From Natribaculum luteum (GTDB lineage: Archaea; Halobacteriota; Halobacteria; Halobacteriales; Natrialbaceae): a DNA stretch of 64,000 nt. The notes beneath the pieces were generated by a model. That model saw nothing but the letters and a program-made list of their open reading frames with translations. It made no database searches and was not told the origin of the DNA. The stretch is from assembly GCF_023008545.1 (NCBI RefSeq), contig NZ_CP095397.1:3337199-3401198 (forward strand), written 5' to 3'. A program made the position numbers and the translations under genes. Each line of letters opens with the position of its first letter. The stretch's first letter is position 1. Positions 44,154 through 52,886 of this stretch are shown here, piece by piece.

Positions 44154-44936
44154 ATGGGCGAGAATGCTATCCTCGACGAGTTTCAGGGTGACGGCGACCA
44201 AGATGTGATGGTTACGGCCTACCGGCACGACGCCCACAAGATGAACGGTCAGCCCCACGATTACGCTCCCGAGACGTTCGCCAGGGTGTCCGTGAACCAG
44301 ACGGTGCCTCACTGTGCGGACGGCGATGCGTCGGCACTCTCGCGCCCTAACGGCCAACCCGAGCAGACTGTGGACGCCCACGAGACGCACTACCGACTCT
44401 CGCTGTTGACCGGCGAGAGTCACTACGACCCTGACGAGTTCTCACGGGCACGTCTCTCTGAAGCCATCAGTGACCTACTGACAGGCTCCGATCCCGAGGC
44501 GATGCATCGAGCGTGGCTCACGTCGGACGTAGCGAGCGGATTCAACGAGAGTATCTACTACTCGTACACCTCGCTGAAGTACCACACGCTGCTCGTAGCG
44601 GCGTTGCTCAACAACTACCGCGCCGGTAACGAGTTCGAAGACCTGCTGTTGGTTGTGGACGACGCGGGGGAGATTGTGCCCCACCGAACGGTCTACGCGG
44701 GCGATCGCTTTGCACTCCGGATCGACGAGAGTGCAGGTGGGAATCCGTGGGCGCGCCTTGGAAGCCGTCCGTGGCGATCGTGGGCGTCCACCTGGACACG
44801 GCTCACTGAGCATCCGCTTGACGTCAATCACGATAAGCACGATATGGTACTCGATGCGAACCTTCGCCGGATCTGGAGTTGGAGTACCGCACTCCAGTAC
44901 ATCGAGGACTTCGAAAGCCAAGAGGAGAACCCATGA
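44154..44936 (+). CDS. HRAMP-operon uncharacterised 260-residue protein
   Basis: The protein starts MGENAILDEFQGDGDQDVMV. It has strands VMVTAYRHDAHKMNG and PETFARVSVNQTVPH, a helical middle (SEAISDLLTGSDPEAMHRAW; YYSYTSLKYHTLLVAALLNN), and a C-terminal Trp-rich part (RPWRSWASTWTRL, RRIWSWSTALQYI). No known domain is evident. Its fixed position between the Cas7-like and Cas5-like genes agrees with the uncharacterised conserved third component of HRAMP loci. It could be a large-subunit or adaptor protein. Confidence 0.65.
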   Translation: MGENAILDEFQGDGDQDVMVTAYRHDAHKMNGQPHDYAPETFARVSVNQTVPHCADGDASALSRPNGQPEQTVDAHETHYRLSLLTGESHYDPDEFSRARLSEAISDLLTGSDPEAMHRAWLTSDVASGFNESIYYSYTSLKYHTLLVAALLNNYRAGNEFEDLLLVVDDAGEIVPHRTVYAGDRFALRIDESAGGNPWARLGSRPWRSWASTWTRLTEHPLDVNHDKHDMVLDANLRRIWSWSTALQYIEDFESQEENP

Positions 44937-45919
44937 CCCGCATACAGCAAGTACACTGGGAACTCGAGATGGACTACCTGGGTCACCCGTACTACGTCTC
45001 AGGGAACGCAATCTACCACGCGCTCGGGATGCAGCTTGACCACGATGTCCATCAGCACATTAACGCCAGTCACGGGATGTTCGTCCCTGGTCAGTTTGGG
45101 ACGTTCCCAGAGGAACATAGCGAGTCGGGTATCCGCCCCTACATGGGGTCGTCGCTCCCAGATGTGGAGAGCTACGATGATCTCTTCCTCTTCCGGCATC
45201 CTGGTCACCCGTGGCTGCTGGATTCTCGCCCCAGGGACGGACTTAACGCCCACGATGTTCGCATCCAGAGCGGAATGCCCGCGCTGTCCCACGAGACGAT
45301 CACGGGGCGGCCAGAGGACGCGAGGAAGCAGCAACAGACCACGAAGTGGTACATTAACGCCTACCTGCACGCCGATGATCCCGACACACTGCCACTGGGC
45401 GAGGACGTGCTCGATGGGCTGCAGTTCGGCGGAAAGCGCAACTACGGCTATGGGACAACCACGCTGAAAGACACGCAGGTCGTGAATCTCGACGACTTGG
45501 ACTACTCGCGGCTCAAAGATGGCGATGCGTTCATCCTCGAGCTCGTGACGCCATTCGTACTCCGGTCGGAGTACCCGGCGGCGAACAACGTGGACGTACC
45601 ATGGTGGTGGAGTGTTGACGACGAAGCTCAGCTGCGGCACCGACTGGAGAACGTCGTCGAAGGTGGCGATGTCTACGAGTTGGAAACAGTCGATCACGGG
45701 GTGGTCGTCGGCTACGAAGGTGATCGTCCGGTCGAGACCGCGAAGAACGGCCTCACTCGAGTCGGCAACCACTCGAAGTACGGCTTCGGCGAACTCCGGG
45801 TCAAATCGGTTCCGAAACGAGAGGTGAGTCAGAAATGTGATGAGAAACGAAAGAACGGTCAGGTTGGTGATAGTAAGACACAAACGAGTCCTGGAACAGA
45901 CCAGTCCTCTCCGAGGTGA
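44933..45919 (+). CDS. HRAMP-like Cas5-type RAMP protein
   Basis: The 328-residue protein starts MTRIQQVHWELEMDYLGHPY at an ATGA overlap. It carries two glycine-rich loops typical of RAMP ferredoxin-like folds: LQFGGKRNYGYGTTTL near 162-177 and RVGNHSKYGFGELRVKS near 277-293. The first shares GGxRN[FY]GxG with the Cas7-like protein. Strand-helix segments such as YYVSGNAIYHALG precede them. Cas5 caps the guide RNA 5' handle in class 1 complexes; an equivalent role is inferred. The last 35 residues are polar and probably disordered. Confidence 0.68.
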   Translation: MTRIQQVHWELEMDYLGHPYYVSGNAIYHALGMQLDHDVHQHINASHGMFVPGQFGTFPEEHSESGIRPYMGSSLPDVESYDDLFLFRHPGHPWLLDSRPRDGLNAHDVRIQSGMPALSHETITGRPEDARKQQQTTKWYINAYLHADDPDTLPLGEDVLDGLQFGGKRNYGYGTTTLKDTQVVNLDDLDYSRLKDGDAFILELVTPFVLRSEYPAANNVDVPWWWSVDDEAQLRHRLENVVEGGDVYELETVDHGVVVGYEGDRPVETAKNGLTRVGNHSKYGFGELRVKSVPKREVSQKCDEKRKNGQVGDSKTQTSPGTDQSSPR

Positions 45920-46033
45920 CCACGGGCTTAGTTTCAACAGAACGGATTAATAAAGATAATCGGATTACCGAGAACTGGTATTACGTCTCGAGACGTACGC
46001 TCTGTATCGAGGTGCGCACTCTCGAGGGAAACG

Positions 46034-47767
46034 ATGACAGAGGTAACGATCCTCGGCGGCGGCGTCGCCGGACTCTCGGCGGCGCAGGAACTCGCCGAAC
46101 GCGGCTTCGAGGTGACGGTCTACGAGCGCAACCGCCGATTCGGCGGCAAAGCCAGGAGCTTTCCCGGTCCAGGAATCGACGACGGCACCTCCCTGCCGGC
46201 GGAGCACGGCTTCCGGTTTTTTCCGGGGTTCTACCGGCACGTGATCGATACGATGGAGCGGACGCCCGTTGAATCGGGCCCTGACGCGTCCCGGTCCGTC
46301 GCGGACAACCTCGTGCCGACGACGCAGATGCTCCAGGCGGTAACGGAGGGTACCTCGAGGGTCATGACCACGGAACGGCCGCGGACCATAGAGGAGTGGC
46401 GTGATCGGTTGGCGTCGATCTTCGGCGGTGGACAGGTTCCACCGGACGAGTCGGCGTTCTTCGTCGATCGGCTGCTGGTGTTGCTGACGAGTTGCCAGCA
46501 GCGGTTCGACGAGGAGTACGAGCAGATGCCCTGGTGGGAGTTCGTCAACGCCGACGCGATGTCGTCGGCGTACCAGAAGTACCTCGCCTACGGCGTCACC
46601 CAGTCGCTGGTCGCGATGCGCCCAGAAGTCTCGAGCACCCGCACCATCGGGCGGATCTACCTCCAGATGATGCGCGGGCTGTTCGACGATTCGGTTCACG
46701 CCGATCGTCTGCTCAACGGACCGACCAACGACGCGTGGATCGATCCCTGGGTCGACTACCTCGAGGACCTCGGCGTCACGCTCGTTCCGGAGACGACGGC
46801 GACGGCACTCGAGTGCGAAAACGGCCGCGCCACCGGTGTCCGACTCCGTCGCGACGGGGCCGACGAGCGCGTCGAGTCAGACTACTACGTCGCCGCAGTT
46901 CCCGTGGAGGTGATGCGAGAGCTGACGACGGCCGAACTCGAGTCGGCGGCACCGTCGCTCCGGGACCTCGAGCGGATCGACACCGCGTGGATGAACGGCG
47001 TCCAGTTTTACCTCACCAGGGACGTGTCGACGGTCGAAGGTCACGGGATCTACTACGACTCGCCGTGGGCCCTGACGTCGATCTCCCAGCGGCAGTTCTG
47101 GGAGGAGTTCGACCGCTACGACGGCGACGGTGCGGTCGGCGGCGTTCTCTCGGTCATCGTCTCCGAGTGGGACCGCCCGGGCATCGTCTACGGGAAGCCG
47201 GCACGCGAGTGTACGCCCACGGAACTCGCGACGGAGGTCTGGGAACAGTTGAAAGCCCATCTGAACCACAAGCGCACTCGAGGCGGCCACAAAACGTCTG
47301 TTCTCGAGGACGAGAACCTGCTCGAGTGGTTCGTCGATCCCGCTCTCAGCTACGACGAGGACGCCGGCGTGCTCTCGAACGCCGAACCGCTGCTGATCAA
47401 CACCGTCGACACGCTGCAGTATCGCCCGCCGGCCGACGTCGAAATCCCGAACCTCGTCATCGCAGCCGACTACGTCCGGACCCACACGGACCTCGCGAGT
47501 ATGGAGTCGGCCAACGAGGCCGCGAGGCGGGCCGTGAACGCGATCCTCCGGCGAGAGGACCACGCCGCGTCGCGTTGTCGACTGTGGGAATTCGAGTACC
47601 CGAACCTGTTCGAACCCGCCCGACGACACGACGAATTCCAGTGGGAACTCAACCTCCCTCACCCCGGTACGGCTGCACCGATTCTCTGGGAGGGATACCG
47701 ACGGGCGATCAGGGACCCTCTGACGGGGATCGAAGCAGTCACTCGCATGTTTAGCCGTCGGGACTGA
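46034..47767 (+). CDS. FAD-dependent phytoene desaturase-like oxidoreductase
   Basis: The 577-residue enzyme begins MTEVTILGGGVAGLSAAQEL with the dinucleotide-binding GxGxxG, then VYERNRRFGGKA, and ends its core with IPNLVIAADYVRTHTDLASMESANEAARRAV, the FAD-closing motif of the carotenoid desaturase / amine oxidase superfamily. A long middle domain is typical of 15-cis-phytoene desaturase and hydroxysqualene dehydroxylase relatives. The substrate is probably an isoprenoid; the exact reaction cannot be fixed. Confidence 0.82.
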   Translation: MTEVTILGGGVAGLSAAQELAERGFEVTVYERNRRFGGKARSFPGPGIDDGTSLPAEHGFRFFPGFYRHVIDTMERTPVESGPDASRSVADNLVPTTQMLQAVTEGTSRVMTTERPRTIEEWRDRLASIFGGGQVPPDESAFFVDRLLVLLTSCQQRFDEEYEQMPWWEFVNADAMSSAYQKYLAYGVTQSLVAMRPEVSSTRTIGRIYLQMMRGLFDDSVHADRLLNGPTNDAWIDPWVDYLEDLGVTLVPETTATALECENGRATGVRLRRDGADERVESDYYVAAVPVEVMRELTTAELESAAPSLRDLERIDTAWMNGVQFYLTRDVSTVEGHGIYYDSPWALTSISQRQFWEEFDRYDGDGAVGGVLSVIVSEWDRPGIVYGKPARECTPTELATEVWEQLKAHLNHKRTRGGHKTSVLEDENLLEWFVDPALSYDEDAGVLSNAEPLLINTVDTLQYRPPADVEIPNLVIAADYVRTHTDLASMESANEAARRAVNAILRREDHAASRCRLWEFEYPNLFEPARRHDEFQWELNLPHPGTAAPILWEGYRRAIRDPLTGIEAVTRMFSRRD

Positions 47768-47846
47768 TACGGTCTGCTGTACCGATGTACCGGTGCAACC
47801 GCGACCGCCCTGCGGTTGCATCGGAAATGACGTACAGCAGTCCGTA
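47768..47846. repeat. Palindromic intergenic element, copy A
   Basis: TACGGTCTGCTGTA (47768-47781) pairs with TACAGCAGTCCGTA (47833-47846) with one mismatch. An inner part pairs CCGATG...CAACCGC with GCGGTTGCATCGG. It begins one base after the stop codon of the FAD enzyme, so it may act as a terminator or be a mobile palindromic repeat. A related element lies at 51485-51555. Confidence 0.75.
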
Positions 47847-48022
47847 CGAGTGGCCGTTCCCGCTCTCGAGAAAGCCGCCCCAGATGGAATCGACAGACGT
47901 TCTCTCATTGTGCAATTCAGTGTCACAGGACGGGCGAAACAGAGGATTGATGAGCGAACACCTCCGACCGGTCGATACGGACAGAACTCGAGTCCCCTGC
48001 CCTGCCCCCATCGATCCAATAT

Positions 48023-48187
48023 ATGCCCTCCGATCAGCTACTCGTCGACAAGTGCCCCGTCTGTGAAACGTACTTCGTCGTCGGCTCGGCCGCCGACCTG
48101 CAACGCCGGATGAACGCCCACGAACTCGAGGCCCACGGCAAGGTTCGGCCGACGAGGACGGATCACGGCGCAACTGACTACCAGTGA
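48023..48187 (+). CDS. 54-residue C2H2-like zinc-finger protein
   Basis: The frame from the ATG at 48023 reads MPSDQLLVDKCPVCETYFVV and continues to HELEAHGKVRPTRTDHG. A CPVC pair and the HELEAH pair 25 residues later form a single zinc-binding site. Such small haloarchaeal zinc fingers are common and of unknown or regulatory function. An ATATG context and acidic/basic balance support translation. Confidence 0.65.
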   Translation: MPSDQLLVDKCPVCETYFVVGSAADLQRRMNAHELEAHGKVRPTRTDHGATDYQ

Positions 48188-48189
48188 CA

Positions 48190-48226
48190 TCATCTCCGCC
48201 CTAAAGGCGGGATTTCCTGTTCCCAC
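48190..48226 (+). mobile_element. Orphan IS200/IS605-like right end
   Basis: CATCTCCGCCCTAAAGGCGG followed by GATTTCCTG contains the hairpin CCGCC-CTAAA-GGCGG (48196-48210) plus a GGATTTCC-like tail. This is the look of right ends downstream of haloarchaeal tnpB genes, where the end also forms the 3' part of omega RNA. No tnpB precedes it; instead the small zinc-finger gene ends 2 nt upstream. It is probably a remnant. Confidence 0.4.
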
Positions 48227-48354
48227 GACACGCTTATAGAGCAGCGCGACAGACGTGTTTTGCCTCAGCTGTCTCGATCATAGCGGAGATGAGAGCCAGA
48301 GCAAAACGCGCCTCCGCGAGATTCGGCAACGGCCGTTCACGCCGAGGGAGGAAA

Positions 48355-50619
48355 TTACTTATCGGCGAACTCGACATTCGTAATCTCGAATCGTGCGCCG
48401 CTACGAGATCCCTCCGTCACGCGAATCCCCCAGTCGTGAGCCTCGACGACCCGCGTGACGATACCTAGTCCGAGGCCGGTTCCATCCTCTGACGTCGAGT
48501 ACCGGTTCTTGAACACGTCCGCGCGCGCCTCCTCGGGAATGCCGGGACCGTCGTCCTCGACGTAGAAACCGTCGTCAAGTTCGCCCACGGTGACCGTCAC
48601 GTCACCGCCGTGTTCGACCGCGTTCCGCATGAGGTTCTCCAGGAGCTGCTGGAGACGACTTCGATCGGCCTGGATTTCCCGCGTGGTTTCCGTAGTGAGT
48701 GTCGCGTCGGCCGTGTCGACGTTCTGCCAGCAGTTCACGCTCAACTCCTCGAGGTGGACTACTTCTCTGTCACTGGCGTGAGCACCTTCGCGTGCGAGTG
48801 TGAGAAGATCGTCGATCAACGTGACCATCCGCTCGTGTGCACGTGCTACGTGATCGAGGTGCTCGCTCTCGCACTCTTCCATAGCTAATTCTAGCCGTCC
48901 GTGAGCTACGTTTAGCGGATTCCGAAGGTCGTGACTCACGACACTCGCGAATTCGTCTAAGCGGTTGTTCTGGCGTTCTAACTCGTGTTCGCGCTCTCGA
49001 AGGAGCGTCTCACGTTTCGCTCGATCCAGCGCGGCCGTGAGTAAAGCGATCAAGATTTCGACGAGCGTCGTGTCCGTGTCGTCGAAAGCGTGCGGTTCCA
49101 TTGCCGAGATGATGAACACGCCGTGGTCGTCCAGCGGATAGATGAATCCGCTTCGGGCGGGTGTCTCGGCCGCTATCCGACCATGCTCACGAGTGTCTTC
49201 GATCACGAGTGGGTCACCGCTCTCGAAGAGATCCCAGACGATCGTCGAGATCGGATCGGAGTCAGCCCCCCTCTCGTAGGCCGGGGCTGCCTCAAAGGCG
49301 CCCGTCGTATCAGCGAAGGCGATCGGTTCGAGTACGTGGTTATCGTCGTTCACGAGATGGAAGCCGCTCGTCGGCGCTCCAAGGATCTCCTGGGCGGCAT
49401 CGACGGCGACCTGAGCCGTCTCCTCCGTAGTGGAGGTGTGCATCAGCGTTCGTGTCCGCTGGTAGAGTTGCTCGAGTCGCTCTTGGTAGTGTTCTTGCTC
49501 CGAAATCCCACGGTACACCCAGAGATTCCCCTCCCCGTCAGGGAGGTCGATCGGTTCGTGGCTTCGGGCGAGTACCCGGCTGTCCTGAAGTACCAGCTCT
49601 TCGTCGTGGACTGGTTCGGGCTCGTCTGCCAGCTCGTCGATCCGTTCGATGAACTCGTCCGGATCGGTGACCATGTCGCTGACTTCCTCGACCATGCGTT
49701 CGCAATCTTCGCCGATGACCTCGTCCGGTGTTTCTGGTATCTCGAATAGTTCGACCATCTGTTGGTTGACTGCCAGGACAGTGCGTGACTCGTCTTCAGC
49801 GAGTACACCAGCAGGTAGCGCCTCGAAGAGCGTCGAGAGTAAGGCGTTCGAGCGTTGGAGTTTGTGTTTGCACTCCTGGTGCTCGGTGACGTCCCGGATC
49901 GTGCAGACGAATTCGCCCTCGTCGGTCAGCGCGAGGGAGTGGTCTTCGACGAAGGTACTGCCATCGGCACGAAGACCGATCGTCTCTCCTCGCCAGAACC
50001 CAGTTTCCTCCACGGTTGGGAGAATTTCTTCTCGAATCTCCTGGATTTCGTCGTCAGGATAGGTCAATTCCCAGGAGTGACCGATCATCTCGTCGGGATC
50101 GTACCCGTACAGATCCGCGTACGCCTCGTTGACGTAGACGAAGTGTCCCTCGACGTCGAGGATACTGATCCTTTCCCTGGCAGTCTCGATTGCGTTGCGG
50201 TGGCGCTTTCGTTCGCGCTGTGCGCGAGTCCGTTCGACGTGAGTCAGTATTCGATTTGCCAGCAATTCGTATTGTTCCGTGTTGACTCCCTTCTGAAGAT
50301 AGTCGGAGACGCCGGCGGAGATTGCCTCACTGGCGACCTCCTCGCTTCCCTTGCCAGTAAAGAGGATAAACGGGAGTTCGGGATCTTCCTCGCGGACGGT
50401 CTCGAGAAACTCGATGCCGTTGTGCACAGGCATGTCGTAATCGGACACGATACAGTCGAAGTCGTCGGCGTCGAGTTGGTCTACCCCCTCACTCGCGCTG
50501 GTCGCCGTCTCGACAGTAAATCGATCGTCTTCACGTTCGAGGAAGTCCGCCGTCAACTCCGCGACGGCGGGGTCGTCGTCGACGTGAAGGATCCGAATCG
50601 TACCAGTTGTCGTGCCCAT
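48355..50619 (-). CDS. REC-PAS-PAS-GAF histidine kinase
   Basis: The 754-residue protein starts with a receiver domain (1-130) whose phospho-acceptor Asp is in CIVSDYDMPVHNG. It then has a PAS domain (about 140-255, ISILDVEGHFVYVNEAYADLYGYDPDEMIGHS region), a second PAS (about 265-380) and a GAF-like domain (about 390-535, with FHLVNDDNHVLEPIAF). HisKA follows with VVSHDLRNPLNVAHGRLELA (His near 565), then HATPase with N-box ENLMRNAVEHGGD, DDGPGIP and TGLGLGI. No membrane segment: a soluble cytoplasmic sensor. No partner regulator gene is adjacent. Confidence 0.92.
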   Translation of the reverse strand: MGTTTGTIRILHVDDDPAVAELTADFLEREDDRFTVETATSASEGVDQLDADDFDCIVSDYDMPVHNGIEFLETVREEDPELPFILFTGKGSEEVASEAISAGVSDYLQKGVNTEQYELLANRILTHVERTRAQRERKRHRNAIETARERISILDVEGHFVYVNEAYADLYGYDPDEMIGHSWELTYPDDEIQEIREEILPTVEETGFWRGETIGLRADGSTFVEDHSLALTDEGEFVCTIRDVTEHQECKHKLQRSNALLSTLFEALPAGVLAEDESRTVLAVNQQMVELFEIPETPDEVIGEDCERMVEEVSDMVTDPDEFIERIDELADEPEPVHDEELVLQDSRVLARSHEPIDLPDGEGNLWVYRGISEQEHYQERLEQLYQRTRTLMHTSTTEETAQVAVDAAQEILGAPTSGFHLVNDDNHVLEPIAFADTTGAFEAAPAYERGADSDPISTIVWDLFESGDPLVIEDTREHGRIAAETPARSGFIYPLDDHGVFIISAMEPHAFDDTDTTLVEILIALLTAALDRAKRETLLREREHELERQNNRLDEFASVVSHDLRNPLNVAHGRLELAMEECESEHLDHVARAHERMVTLIDDLLTLAREGAHASDREVVHLEELSVNCWQNVDTADATLTTETTREIQADRSRLQQLLENLMRNAVEHGGDVTVTVGELDDGFYVEDDGPGIPEEARADVFKNRYSTSEDGTGLGLGIVTRVVEAHDWGIRVTEGSRSGARFEITNVEFADK

Positions 50620-50954
50620 AGGCCGATGTCAGATACTCCACGTTCACATGACGGGGTAATAAGTGTGGAAGTTGGAACGACAGAGAGTGGGTCAGTTCAG
50701 GTCGCGTGTAGTCTTTCGCCGGTTTTCTCTCCGACCGGCTCGTTCGTGGCTCGAGACGCCAGAGTCGTCCCGTCACTGAACCGGAGTGAACCTCCCGCGG
50801 GATCCGCGAACCCAACGAGTTCGCTCGACGATCTGTCGAACGACGCTGCTCACGCCTCGTGGACGGAAGCCCCACCTCGAGTTGTCCTGAGTACGACCAG
50901 AGTGGGTGACAGAGCATTCAAATCCGTTCCGGCCGAATCAGCGGACGACCGAAG
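50620..50954. other. Intergenic region between kinase and HNH-like gene
   Basis: About 335 bases. An open plus-strand frame from 50626 is Ser/Thr/Arg-rich and not convincing as a gene. An AT-rich patch near 50655-50670 (GGGGTAATAAG) may hold the kinase promoter. No repeats were seen. Confidence 0.4.
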
Positions 50955-51482
50955 ATGGAGAAAACGCCTCGAGGAACCTCCGTCGGCGTCGACGATCCCT
51001 ACGAGTTCGCCGGCGTCTGCGATCACCTCACGGGCGAGGGGACGTGTCGGTACGCCTTCGACCACTACGAGCACGACCCCGAGTTCGCCCGCGAGCGCGC
51101 CGCCGCCGACTACGAGTGTCCCGTCGTCGATCCCGAAAACGAGCAGTCGTGGGCGGATTGCCCGCACTTCCGCTCGCGCAACCGCGATCGCGAGTGCATC
51201 CGCTGTGGACTCGAGGAGCGACGGATGGGCCACTCGAGCGAGCGCCCGCTGCTCGAGGAACACCACCTTTCGTATCAGTCCGACGGCGAGACGCTCTCCC
51301 ACGAGATCACGGTCTACCTCTGTCGGTGGTGTCACGCCAAGGTCCACGATTCGTGGGCGCGGATCACCGACGACGTCGCGCCCGATCCGGCGGCGATCGC
51401 CGCGCTCGAGGAGCGGCGCGGTCGCGAACTGGACGAACTGGGGTTCGAGTCGGCCGCAGAGCGCTACGGAGACGGGCGCTGA
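50955..51482 (+). CDS. Haloarchaeal HNH-like zinc protein (DUF7097-like)
   Basis: The 175-residue protein has an N-terminal Cys pair region (AGVCDHLTGEGTCRYAFDHYEH, YECPVVD, ADCPHF). It then has CIRCGLEERR, LLEEHHLSY and LCRWCHAKVHDSW: two zinc-ribbon knuckles around a His-His and a C-x2-CH-x3-H ending. This is the arrangement of an HNH endonuclease-like fold. I associate it with DUF7097 from memory. Whether it cleaves DNA is unknown. Confidence 0.68.
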   Translation: MEKTPRGTSVGVDDPYEFAGVCDHLTGEGTCRYAFDHYEHDPEFARERAAADYECPVVDPENEQSWADCPHFRSRNRDRECIRCGLEERRMGHSSERPLLEEHHLSYQSDGETLSHEITVYLCRWCHAKVHDSWARITDDVAPDPAAIAALEERRGRELDELGFESAAERYGDGR

Positions 51483-51484
51483 TC

Positions 51485-51555
51485 AGACCGTCTGCTGTCG
51501 GTCAGTGCTGGCGCACCCGCCAGAGGGTCGCGGATGCGCCGGCAAACGGTACCAG
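51485..51555. repeat. Palindromic intergenic element, copy B
   Basis: GACCGTCTGCTGTCGGTCAG with its continuation GCTGGCGCACCCGC pairs imperfectly with GCGGATGCGCC and ACCAGTAGACAGTA on the far side. The outer arm (GTCTGCTGT) matches that of the element at 47768-47846. It follows the stop of the HNH-like gene by two bases and lies between convergent genes. Confidence 0.65.
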
Positions 51556-51564
51556 TAGACAGTA

Positions 51565-51762
51565 TCAGTCGAGGATGTCGCCGACTCGCCGCGGTTCGCC
51601 CTGTAGCGTCGGCTGTTTCGCGACGATCTTCAGCACCTCGTGGTCGGTCACGTCGTAGTAGGATTTGCCGATCGCTTCCTCGACGAGTTCTCGCTCGAGG
51701 CGGAACTCCGTTCCTTCGTATACGACGTCGACGCCGTCCTCGTCGAACGCGAGAGTCGTCAT
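51565..51762 (-). CDS. DUF5800-like small protein
   Basis: The 65-residue acidic protein starts MTTLAFDEDGVDVVYEGTEF and continues ELVEEAIGKSYYDVTDHEVLKIV to a basic-hydrophobic end VGDILD. It matches my memory of haloarchaeal DUF5800. Function unknown. It is divergent from the bactofilin-like gene. Confidence 0.65.
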   Translation of the reverse strand: MTTLAFDEDGVDVVYEGTEFRLERELVEEAIGKSYYDVTDHEVLKIVAKQPTLQGEPRRVGDILD

Positions 51763-51885
51763 GGACTCCCGTATGAGATGCGCGGTCAAAAAGGAGTGGA
51801 TCCACGGGCAATCTCGCCGTTCCGTCTGACGGACGGCAGACGTTCGCGCGAAGTTTATTACAGAAGCATCACGTTGGGTGAGAGT

Positions 51886-52743
51886 GTGGCGTTCAGTACA
51901 GATCCGCTCACCGAACTCGTCGTGCCGGCAGGGACGGAAGCACAGGAGCGCGACCTCGTGACCGACGGGGACGTGCTCGTCGGGAGCCGGTCGACCGTCG
52001 AGTTCGGGGTACGCGGGCAGAACGTCCTCGCGGGAGAAGGGGTCCGATTCGACGGCGACATCGAGGCCGAGGGCGACTGCCGACTCGACATGTGGTGTGA
52101 CGTCGATGGGAACGTCCTCGTCGGCGAGGACGCCTACCTCGGCGAGCGGGTCCACGTCGCCGGCGAGTTGAAGGTCGCGGGCGACCTGGATATCGGTGAC
52201 GACGTCGACGTCGAGGAGGGGTTCGAGGCCAACGGCTGGATCGTCATCCGCAACCCGATGCCGACGATCGTCTTTCTATTCGTCTACCTCAAACACTTGC
52301 TTCTCATCGGCGAGGACGACACCGCACAGGCGCTCGTCTCCGAACTCCTCGAGGACGAAGACGACGAACCCGCCGCCGACCCGCTCGTGATTCCCCGGAA
52401 CGCGACGGTCAGCGACGACGTCTGGCGCGTCTCGACGCCCGCGACGATCGGTGCGGACTGCCGTCTCTACGGGAACGTGCGCGCCGAGACGATCGACGTC
52501 GGCTCGGAGTGTAACGTCTTCGGGAGCCTGCGCGCTCGTGGCGACGTCACCGTCGGCTCCGGCACTCGCATCCACGGCGACGTGACGACCCGCGACGGCT
52601 CGGTCACGCTCGCCGAGAACGCTCGTGTCCTCGGTGACGTCTCCTGTGAAGACCTCGAACTCGGCCCCGGCGCGGAGGTCGACGGGACGATGCGCGCAAG
52701 CGGCGAGATTACGATGCAGACGACCGAGCGCGACCTCGAGTGA
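51886..52743 (+). CDS. Bactofilin-like polymer-forming protein
   Basis: The 285-residue protein from the GTG at 51886 consists of two blocks of short beta repeats with G/D/V turns (GDVLVGSRSTVEFGVRGQNV; GDVTVGSGTRIHGDVTTRDG; LGDVSCEDLELGPGAEVDGT), separated by a loop with a hydrophobic stretch (PTIVFLFVYLKHLLLIGEDD). Repeats of the G-x-V type build the bactofilin/beta-helix fold of polymer-forming cytoskeletal proteins. The middle helix may touch the membrane. A TTTATTA box about 30 nt upstream supports a leaderless GTG start. Confidence 0.75.
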   Translation: MAFSTDPLTELVVPAGTEAQERDLVTDGDVLVGSRSTVEFGVRGQNVLAGEGVRFDGDIEAEGDCRLDMWCDVDGNVLVGEDAYLGERVHVAGELKVAGDLDIGDDVDVEEGFEANGWIVIRNPMPTIVFLFVYLKHLLLIGEDDTAQALVSELLEDEDDEPAADPLVIPRNATVSDDVWRVSTPATIGADCRLYGNVRAETIDVGSECNVFGSLRARGDVTVGSGTRIHGDVTTRDGSVTLAENARVLGDVSCEDLELGPGAEVDGTMRASGEITMQTTERDLE

Positions 52744-52886
52744 CGCGACACATATCTCTTTCGATCTCGACGCCAATCCGTCCAGAATCGCCCGCAGGCA
52801 GCCTGACGAGGGGGGCGACGGCCGTCCTGTCTGTTGAGTAACACCCACATTCTTAATAGTCATACTTGCGATAGAGTGAGGTGAGT

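Noticed and set aside
41720-46033. A CRISPR array or crRNA-like repeats accompanying the RAMP genes
   Set aside because: I read through the intergenic parts. Only the AGCTAA hexamers (too short and irregular) were found; no 25-40 nt repeat with spacers exists in the window.
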